A stretch of 8,500 bases of DNA from Opitutia bacterium. Lineage in GTDB: Bacteria; Verrucomicrobiota; Verrucomicrobiia; Opitutales; Coraliomargaritaceae. The number at the start of each line of letters is the position of its first letter. Position 1 is the first letter of the stretch. Shown here piece by piece: positions 1 to 6,029 of the stretch. Below the pieces are notes generated by a model. The model had not been told where the DNA came from and made no database searches. It was given only the letters and a program-made list of their open reading frames with translations. Both the position numbers and the translations under genes were made by a program. The stretch lies in contig DOCS01000141.1 of the NCBI GenBank assembly GCA_003503355.1, positions 1 through 8,500 on the forward strand, read 5' to 3'.

Positions 1-31
1 ACGTGGTCAGTGCGCCATACCTGCACACGAG

Positions 32-418
32 CTACGCAATCTTAAAGATCACAATAGCCCAGCAAATCCCGCAGTTCAACAGCGCAATAAAAACAGCGGC
101 ACTGCCCATGTCCTTCGCTTGTTTCGCGAGTCGACGCCTTTCGAGTGAGATGTCATCGACGACAGCCTCGAGCGCGGAATTCAAGACTTCAACGATCCAA
201 ACCAGGAATACACTACCAATCAGTAGTAACTGCGGTGTACAGTCGATCTGCAGAAAGCATGAAACGACGATCAACACACTGCCCAAGATGACTTCCAAGC
301 GAAAGGCTGCCTCTTTAAGCGCATAGCGGAGTCCCGCGAGTGAACAGCGTGTGGCCTCAAGCAGCCGCGTTTTACCCGTGTGTTTATGAACTGAAGAATC
401 TACATTTGGTGAACGCAT
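32..418 (-). CDS. dgkA: Diacylglycerol kinase, prokaryotic DgkA type
   Basis: Small integral inner-membrane kinase that phosphorylates diacylglycerol to phosphatidic acid with ATP, recycling diacylglycerol released during envelope synthesis. The 128-residue form from the ATG at 418 is close to the usual 120-130 residues. The family signature is clear: EVLNSALEAVVD at about residues 77-88 and AKQAKDMGSAAV at about 98-109. Counterparts of the E. coli catalytic and metal-binding residues are present (E77, N80, E84, K102, D103), as is the amphipathic EAAFR segment at 36-40. Three hydrophobic stretches (about 43-57, 63-80, 106-125) fit the three-helix fold. The start is uncertain: the frame also has an ATG at 439 and a GTG at 457, and none has a Shine-Dalgarno site. 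I chose 418 because the E. coli protein begins only a few residues before the matching TGxTR motif. The gene lies downstream of the tpiA terminator, so it probably has its own promoter. Confidence 0.93.
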   Translation of the reverse strand: MRSPNVDSSVHKHTGKTRLLEATRCSLAGLRYALKEAAFRLEVILGSVLIVVSCFLQIDCTPQLLLIGSVFLVWIVEVLNSALEAVVDDISLERRRLAKQAKDMGSAAVFIALLNCGICWAIVIFKIA

Positions 419-536
419 AGTCAAATCGAGTTCCAGCATGAACGGTGGCGAATCCACTGTTCAGTAACCGACACCCTCACAGCCTTATCGGCGAAAGAGC
501 TCCATCGCAACTCGAAACATGTGAAGCGCTACTCAC

Positions 537-573
537 AAAAAAAGCCGGAACGTTGCCGTTCCGACTTTTTGAA
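537..573 (-). terminator. Intrinsic terminator after tpiA
   Basis: A perfect 7-bp stem (CGGAACG at 546-552, CGTTCCG at 557-563) closes a 4-base loop. Seven A on the left (537-543), read as seven T on the minus strand, follow the stem in the direction of tpiA transcription. The hairpin begins about 21 bases past the tpiA stop. A run of five T on the right (566-570) makes it partly symmetrical, so it could also stop plus-strand transcription. It ends the pgk-tpiA unit and separates it from dgkA. Confidence 0.88.
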
Positions 574-593
574 AGTTTGTATTCTAAATACGA

Positions 594-1373
594 CTACTTG
601 GAGAGCTTCTGTGCACTTTCGACCAGCGCAGCAAAAGAGTTTGCCTTCAGAGCCGCACCGCCGATGAGACCACCGTCGATATTTGGCTGAGCGAGCAACT
701 CGTCTGCATTTTCCGGCTTCATCGAACCACCGTAGAGGATGCGCACCTTGTCAGCGGCTTCAGCGCCGATCAGACCAGAGAGAAGGCTGCGGATTTCCGC
801 GTGTACCTCTTCAGCCATTTCAGGAGTGGCAGTCTTGCCAGTACCAATTGCCCAAACCGGCTCGTATGCGATGACCAATGCGTCTGCAGCGTCTGCAGTC
901 AGACCAACCAAGGCACCTTCCAGCTGTGTCTTGATCACTTCGTTCACCTTACCAGCTTCACGTTCTTCCAGTGTTTCACCAATGCAAACGATCGGCTTCA
1001 AGTTGGCCGCAAGTGCTGCCAAGGTCTTCTTGTTGACGAGTGCGTCGGTTTCACCGAAATACTCGCGGCGTTCGGAGTGACCGAGGATGACGAACTTGCA
1101 GAAGAGATGGCGCAGCATTTCCGCGGAGATCTCACCGGTGTACGCTCCGGAAGCTTCGGAGTGCATGTTTTGTGCACCCAGCGACACGTTGGAGTCGTTC
1201 ACCACATTGGAGACGGCTTCAAGAGTCGTGAACGTCGGACACACACAGACAGATACGTCTGTTTGCGCACCGACGAGGCTGACCACATCTTTAGCGAGCT
1301 CAGCACCTTCGGCTGAGTTCAGGTTCATTTTCCAGTTACCTGCGATGAGGTATTTACGTGCTGATTTACTCAT
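594..1373 (-). CDS. tpiA: Triosephosphate isomerase
   Basis: Cytoplasmic glycolytic enzyme that interconverts dihydroxyacetone phosphate and glyceraldehyde 3-phosphate as a TIM-barrel dimer. At 259 residues it is a little over the usual 250. All active-site elements are visible: GNWKMN at 12-17 (N13 and K15), GHSERR at 98-103 with the electrophilic H99, AYEPVWAIGTGKT at 169-181 with catalytic base E171 followed by loop 6, and a C-terminal YGGSMKPEN phosphate-binding loop with GLIGGA behind it. The start is the ATG at 1373, 37 bases after the pgk stop. No Shine-Dalgarno sequence precedes it, only an AT-rich stretch. Same strand and short spacing put it in one transcript with pgk. A strong terminator follows its stop, so it is the last gene of the glycolytic unit. 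The secG gene often found next to tpiA is absent here. Confidence 0.98.
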   Translation of the reverse strand: MSKSARKYLIAGNWKMNLNSAEGAELAKDVVSLVGAQTDVSVCVCPTFTTLEAVSNVVNDSNVSLGAQNMHSEASGAYTGEISAEMLRHLFCKFVILGHSERREYFGETDALVNKKTLAALAANLKPIVCIGETLEEREAGKVNEVIKTQLEGALVGLTADAADALVIAYEPVWAIGTGKTATPEMAEEVHAEIRSLLSGLIGAEAADKVRILYGGSMKPENADELLAQPNIDGGLIGGAALKANSFAALVESAQKLSK

Positions 1374-1410
1374 AATATTAGATGACGAATGATTTATAGC
1401 TGATGACTAA

Positions 1411-2607
1411 TTAGATTGTGTCGAGAGCAGAAACGCCCGGAAGCTCTTTGCCTTCGAGAAATTCGAGCGACGCGCCGCCGCCGGTGCTCATGAAAGTAAC
1501 TTGATCACCGTAACCTGCCATCTTGATGGCTTTCACAGAATCGCCACCGCCAATGATCGAACAGGCGTCGGAGTCTGCGATGGTCTTCGCAACTGCGAAA
1601 GTACCCTTGTTGCAGGCGTCGATTTCAAATATACCCATGGGGCCATTCCAAAGAACGGTCTTCGCGTTCTTCACTTCATTGCTGAACAACTCGATGCTCT
1701 TCGGGCCGATGTCGACACCTTCCCAGCCTTCGCCGATACTACCTTCAAAGACCTTCGTATCCCCCACGGTGCCAGCACCGAAGTCGAGATCCTTGACGGT
1801 CAATGTATCAACGGGAATAAGGAATTTGACCCCCTTCTCCTCTGCCTTCTTGAAAGCAGCTTTGGCTGTCTCAATGAAATCTGGCTCACTCAAAGAATCG
1901 CCGACCGTTTCGCCCTTGGCCAACTTAAAGGTGTAAGCCATTGCGCCACCAATAATGATAGTATCGGCTTTTTCAAGCAGTGCATCGATGACCTTGATCT
2001 TGTCGGAAACCTTGGCACCGCCGAGGATCACCGTTAGAGGACGCTCAGGGGTGTTGGTCTTGTCACCGAGGTAGGCAAGCTCCTTCTCAATCAGGAGGCC
2101 GCACACGCAAGGTGAAAGATGCTTTGCGACACCTGCAGTCGAAGCATGCGCACGGTGCGCAGTGCCGAAGGCATCGTTGACGAACGCATCTGCCAGTTTG
2201 GCAAGGGAGGCCGCGAATTCGGGATCGTTGTCTGTCTCGCCCTTGTAGAAGCGGACATTTTCGAGCAGAGCGACTTCGCCTTCTGCAAGCTTGGCGACTT
2301 CAGCTTCGACCTCTTCGCCAATACAATCTTCGATAAAAGTGACAGGTTGGCCCAGTTGAGCAGCCAGAGCTTCGGCCACCGGCGCGAGGCTGAATGCCGC
2401 ATTCGGCTCACCTTTGGGGCGGCCCAAGTGGCTGGAAAGAATCACCTTCGCGCCTTGGGCGACGAGATGCTTGATCGTTGGAAGTGCGGCAACGATTCGA
2501 GAATCGTCAGAGATTTGACCGTCTGTAAGCGGCACATTGAAGTCACAGCGGACGAATACGCGCTTACCGGAAAGGTCGACGTCTTTGATGGATTTGGTAC
2601 GAGACAT
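1411..2607 (-). CDS. pgk: Phosphoglycerate kinase
   Basis: Cytoplasmic enzyme that transfers the acyl phosphate of 1,3-bisphosphoglycerate to ADP, giving 3-phosphoglycerate and ATP. The 398 residues match the normal bacterial length and both lobes are intact. N-terminal lobe: RCDFNVPL at 20-27 and SHLGRPKG at 59-66 bind the phosphoglycerate; ENVRFYKGE and DAFGTAHRAHAST follow. C-terminal nucleotide-binding lobe: GGAKVSDKI, WNGPMGIFE, the GGGDS loop, and STGGGASLEFLEGKELPG near 374-391. The start is the ATG at 2607, giving the usual short lead into the first beta strand (VDLSGKRVFVRCDFNVP). No Shine-Dalgarno site is visible. It lies downstream of gap across a 190-base spacer that holds a terminator-like hairpin and a weak promoter-like pair. 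It is therefore probably expressed both by read-through and from its own start, together with tpiA. Confidence 0.98.
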   Translation of the reverse strand: MSRTKSIKDVDLSGKRVFVRCDFNVPLTDGQISDDSRIVAALPTIKHLVAQGAKVILSSHLGRPKGEPNAAFSLAPVAEALAAQLGQPVTFIEDCIGEEVEAEVAKLAEGEVALLENVRFYKGETDNDPEFAASLAKLADAFVNDAFGTAHRAHASTAGVAKHLSPCVCGLLIEKELAYLGDKTNTPERPLTVILGGAKVSDKIKVIDALLEKADTIIIGGAMAYTFKLAKGETVGDSLSEPDFIETAKAAFKKAEEKGVKFLIPVDTLTVKDLDFGAGTVGDTKVFEGSIGEGWEGVDIGPKSIELFSNEVKNAKTVLWNGPMGIFEIDACNKGTFAVAKTIADSDACSIIGGGDSVKAIKMAGYGDQVTFMSTGGGASLEFLEGKELPGVSALDTI

Positions 2608-2629
2608 AGTGGTACGTTATCAGTTGAAA

Positions 2630-2657
2630 ATAGTATGTGGAGCCCCGAGTTCGTTAA
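2630..2657 (-). promoter_or_regulatory. Possible pgk promoter
   Basis: On the minus strand a TTAACG box (2652-2657) lies 16 bases before TACTAT (2630-2635). Each matches the sigma-70 consensus at four of six positions. It sits between the gap/pgk terminator-like hairpin and the pgk start, where a secondary promoter would be useful. Just around it, CGGGGCT (minus strand, from 2641-2647) can pair with AGCCCG (minus strand, from 2676-2681), so the leader may also fold. The match is weak and rests on position as much as sequence. Confidence 0.3.
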
Positions 2658-2710
2658 GCAAAGAGAACTTCACCGGGCTTAAGATCCGAAGTCGCGCTTC
2701 AGCACGGGCG

Positions 2711-2769
2711 GAAAAAAGAAAGGCCGCCGCAAGCAGAGTATTCCTAATGGAAAACCTGTTGCGGCGGCC
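2711..2769 (-). terminator. Intrinsic terminator or attenuator between gap and pgk
   Basis: A perfect 11-bp inverted repeat (GGCCGCCGCAA at 2722-2732, TTGCGGCGGCC at 2759-2769) encloses 26 bases. The loop can form a small inner TTCC/GGAA hairpin. On the minus strand the stem is followed by TTTCTTTTTTC (from 2711-2721). It starts 29 bases past the gap stop and ends about 104 bases before pgk. The GC-rich stem and U-rich tail are typical of a rho-independent terminator, but the wide loop and broken U tract could make it leaky. It would then raise gap output relative to pgk-tpiA. Confidence 0.75.
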
Positions 2770-2797
2770 AGAAAATCAGCAAGTGATTAGCAAATTC

Positions 2798-3913
<1,116 letters not shown>

Positions 3914-4038
3914 TCAACATCAGAATCGTCGATCACAGCACCACAGCAAGCTGATACTAGAAAATTCACAAATAAGCTAAGCTAAAACCAACTTCATTGC
4001 TTCACCGCCGTTCAAAGGGTTGCCAAATAGCTACAATC

Positions 4039-4066
4039 TTGACAAAATATTCTTTGACACTCTAAC
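4039..4066 (+). promoter_or_regulatory. Possible desaturase promoter
   Basis: A perfect TTGACA (4039-4044) is followed after 16 bases by TCTAAC (4061-4066; four of six bases). A second perfect TTGACA occurs at 4054-4059, but its -10 partner is poorer (TAAGAC at 4077-4082). Starts here would leave a leader of roughly 130-140 bases before the ATG at 4215, long enough to hold the two hairpins noted for this spacer. Confidence 0.42.
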
Positions 4067-4214
4067 CCGCGAGACGTAAGACCCACCGCATAAAACGTCG
4101 CCTCGGCGGAGCGAAATCACCGAGGAAACTGCTAACTAGCCACTTACAAAAAAATCACGACGATTGCATCACCTAGATTGTACTGATGCTTGTCTGAACA
4201 ATTAAACCTTTACT

Positions 4215-5315
4215 ATGAAAATAAAAAATTGGGACATCTTCGCCTTCATCGTCTTCTACCACATTATGGTGATAGCGATGATACCGGTTGCCATAGACGT
4301 CGCCTCATGGGGCGCATTCTGGCTATTCCTAGTCACTTATATTATCGGCGGCATGTCCATCACCGTAGGCTACCACCGTCTCTACGCCCACAAAGCCTAC
4401 TCAGCGAACCGCTTTTTCGAATGGTGCATCTTGCTGGGGTCGACACTGTCCCTTGAAATGTCGGCATTGAAGTGGTCCCATGACCACCGAATCCATCACA
4501 ACCACGTCGATACCGACAAGGACCCCTACTCGATCAAAAAAGGTTTCTGGTATGCACACGTGTTGTGGCTCTTTGACTATGAGCGTGACTACAACAAATC
4601 CCTTGTTCCCGATCTGCTCAAGAACCCGCGTGTTGTCTTCCAAGATCGCCACTATCTCGCGCTGGTGCTTCTTGTTAACCTGACAATATTCTTCATCGGT
4701 TGGCTCATGGTAGGCCCTCTGGCCTCCTTCTACTTCGGCGTCCTGCTCCGATTGGCAATGATTCACCACAGCACGTGGTTCATTAACTCGTTGTGCCACA
4801 CCATCGGCTCAAAGACCTATGCCCGTGAACTCAGTGCGGTGGACAACGCAATCCTCGCCCTGCTCACCTTCGGCGAAGGCTACCACAACTACCACCACGC
4901 GTTCGCAGCCGACTATCGTAACGGCATCCGCTGGTATCACTTCGACCCGTCCAAATGGACCATCTGGATCTGCTCCAAGCTCGGCATGACCGAAAAACTC
5001 CGCGTGATCAACGAAATCGCACTACAGAAAGCGCTCATCCTGAAAGACAAAAAGTTGCTGCTAGAGCACCTAAGCAAAGAGGTGGATGAGCTGGCCGGAG
5101 AACTGAAGGTCAAACTGGAAGAACTTTCTACCACCTTCGAACAACAAGCCGCCGCGATCTTGCTTAAGGGACGCGAACTCAAGCAGGCAAGTGAGTCGCA
5201 ACAGAAGGACATTCAAAAAGAAATAAAAGTGCAGCGCGCTTCGCTGAAAGTAACTTGGGATCAATGGGTCGTATTGACCCACAAGGCATCCAAAAGCTAT
5301 CAGCTAGCACATTAG
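4215..5315 (+). CDS. Membrane fatty acid (acyl-CoA delta-9 type) desaturase with coiled-coil tail
   Basis: Integral membrane di-iron desaturase that introduces a cis double bond into acyl chains with oxygen and an electron donor, probably adjusting membrane fluidity. The three histidine boxes of the stearoyl-CoA desaturase family are intact: HRLYAH at 54-59, HRIHH at 91-95 within WSHDHRIHHNH, and HNYHH at 224-228. The additional conserved NSLCH (H195) and the family's DYRNG (233-237) are also present. Hydrophobic spans at about 8-27, 32-52, 68-82 and 147-180 fit two pairs of membrane helices. Residues about 260-345 form a charged, leucine-spaced helix that looks like a coiled coil and makes up the last quarter of the 366 residues. 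No fused cytochrome b5 or ferredoxin domain is visible, so the electron donor is elsewhere. The ATG at 4215 lies just before the first membrane helix and has no Shine-Dalgarno site. Substrate form (acyl-CoA or lipid-bound) cannot be told from sequence. Confidence 0.93.
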   Translation: MKIKNWDIFAFIVFYHIMVIAMIPVAIDVASWGAFWLFLVTYIIGGMSITVGYHRLYAHKAYSANRFFEWCILLGSTLSLEMSALKWSHDHRIHHNHVDTDKDPYSIKKGFWYAHVLWLFDYERDYNKSLVPDLLKNPRVVFQDRHYLALVLLVNLTIFFIGWLMVGPLASFYFGVLLRLAMIHHSTWFINSLCHTIGSKTYARELSAVDNAILALLTFGEGYHNYHHAFAADYRNGIRWYHFDPSKWTIWICSKLGMTEKLRVINEIALQKALILKDKKLLLEHLSKEVDELAGELKVKLEELSTTFEQQAAAILLKGRELKQASESQQKDIQKEIKVQRASLKVTWDQWVVLTHKASKSYQLAH

Positions 5316-5413
5316 GCGACAAACGGCAGCCGAGTAGCTGACTACCAAGTCCAAATGTAAGCATGTCAACTGCATCCAAAACAGCAAGATAACGTAAACA
5401 GATTACACCGAAA

Positions 5414-5430
5414 TACCCCCAATCGGGGTA
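5414..5430. repeat. Inverted repeat TACCCC/GGGGTA
   Basis: TACCCC (5414-5419) and GGGGTA (5425-5430) are perfect inverted arms around a 5-base centre, about 100 bases past the desaturase stop. It could be a transcript hairpin or a dimer-protein binding site. No T run follows on the plus strand, so it is not a typical intrinsic terminator. Confidence 0.5.
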
Positions 5431-5473
5431 GCCATAAAAAGATTCAGCCTAAACGCAGAAATGAATCAAGCTT

Positions 5474-5501
5474 GCTTGGGAGTATTCAACTCATACCAAG
5501 C
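5474..5501. repeat. Hairpin with 10 paired bases
   Basis: GCTTGG (5474-5479) pairs with CCAAGC (5496-5501). Directly inside, GAGT (5480-5483) pairs with ACTC (5489-5492) around a 5-base loop, leaving a 3-base bulge on one side. The structure is symmetrical enough to form in transcripts from either strand. Its function is unknown. Confidence 0.5.
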
Positions 5502-5547
5502 GAATCTGCCGTGTTGCCCCATTGTTGACTGCCGGATTGTGCCACCG

Positions 5548-5612
5548 AGTGCTCACTGATTCTTCACAAAGGCGGATACGACAATGCGTAAAAGGCGCCA
5601 TTAAAAATCGCG
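5548..5612. repeat. Diverged direct repeat, copy A
   Basis: Its right half reads GCGTAAAAGGCGCCATTAAA and continues into AATCGCG, matching copy B (5819-5889) with a few substitutions and single-base indels. The left half also aligns loosely through a TCACT and a GGCGG(A/G)TA segment. The alignment was made by eye. Confidence 0.45.
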
Positions 5613-5714
5613 AGGCGCAGTCGTCTAACCTACACACACACAAGTAGGCGTAAACGAAGCGAAGCGAACACGTCAGCCCATATACGCCAATTTACTAGGC
5701 AACAGCGCACAGTG

Positions 5715-5743
5715 TGCCTTCAGCATTGAAAATCCTGAAGGCA
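5715..5743. repeat. Perfect 9-bp hairpin
   Basis: TGCCTTCAG (5715-5723) and CTGAAGGCA (5735-5743) form a perfect 9-bp stem around an 11-base loop. It is the strongest hairpin in the convergent spacer. Neither strand has a U tract after it. A small overlapping GCAC/GTGC element sits just to the left. It could protect a 3' end or be part of a structured repeat. Confidence 0.55.
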
Positions 5744-5773
5744 ACTGGATACGCCCAACCTAGAAAGCAACTA

Positions 5774-5818
5774 GCGAGAGCGAGCGAGCGACCAACCAAC
5801 CAACCAACCAACCAACCA
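5774..5818. repeat. Compound tetranucleotide tract, GCGA then ACCA
   Basis: A short imperfect GCGA run (5774-5791, four units with a 2-base insertion) passes directly into seven uninterrupted ACCA units (5791-5818). On the minus strand the second part is a GGTT-type run with regularly spaced GG pairs. Complementary TTGGTTGGT occurs about 100 bases further on (5915-5923), so the two could pair. The tract lies outside any gene, roughly 210 bases downstream of the GH13 stop. Confidence 0.85.
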
Positions 5819-5889
5819 CAAGTGGCATCACTTACTGCGACTCGGCGGGTAATTGCCGTGAAGCGATAAAGGCCCAGTTAAAATCACCC
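5819..5889. repeat. Diverged direct repeat, copy B
   Basis: It contains GCGATAAAGGCCCAGTTAAA followed by ATCACCC (5863-5889), the counterpart of the core of copy A (5586-5612) in the same orientation, about 277 bases away. A shorter third match, GGCCAGTTAAAGCG, lies near 5948-5961. The tetranucleotide tract abuts the left edge of this copy. Confidence 0.45.
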
Positions 5890-6029
5890 AGCCAAGAAGC
5901 TTCCCTGCAGACTATTGGTTGGTAGCACTCAGGAAAGCTTTAGCGGCGGCCAGTTAAAGCGTATCAGTGACAACATCGCGGAGCAAGTGAAGCCACTTGA
6001 ATACGCACTATGAAGCCCTCAGAACCAAC

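Larger units (their letters stand above)
5316..6029. other. Long repeat-rich spacer between convergent genes
   Basis: 714 bases separate the 3' ends of the desaturase and the GH13 gene. I find no convincing gene: the longest plausible small frame (5461-5559, 32 codons) has no ribosome site or recognisable product. The stretch holds several hairpins, an AC dinucleotide run (5632-5642), a compound tetranucleotide tract, and two diverged direct repeats, each listed separately. A further hairpin pairs CAAGTG (5984-5989) with CACTTG (5994-5999), about 30 bases past the GH13 stop, but it has no U tract. No classic intrinsic terminator is visible for either gene. Confidence 0.6.

Noticed and set aside
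1501..2037. 178-codon plus-strand frame opposite pgk
   Set aside because: It is the complement of conserved pgk codons and its translation shows no domain.
4190..4456. 88-codon plus-strand frame overlapping the desaturase start
   Set aside because: It overlaps the clear desaturase in another frame, and its peptide is arginine- and histidine-rich with no recognisable motif.
5414..5430. Terminator for the desaturase
   Set aside because: The hairpin is good but no U tract follows it on the plus strand.
5461..5559. 32-codon plus-strand small ORF with a CC...C pattern
   Set aside because: It has no ribosome site and no promoter-like sequence, its frame overlaps the hairpin at 5474-5501, and the length is within chance expectation.
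5632..5642. AC dinucleotide run as a functional repeat
   Set aside because: Only about five units; too short to claim more than low complexity, though it adds to the repeat-rich character of the spacer.
5834..5966. Possible protein remnant on the minus strand (GDFNWAFIASRQLPAESQ then stop)
   Set aside because: The short peptide resembles no family I can name, and the same DNA is better explained as part of the diverged direct repeats.
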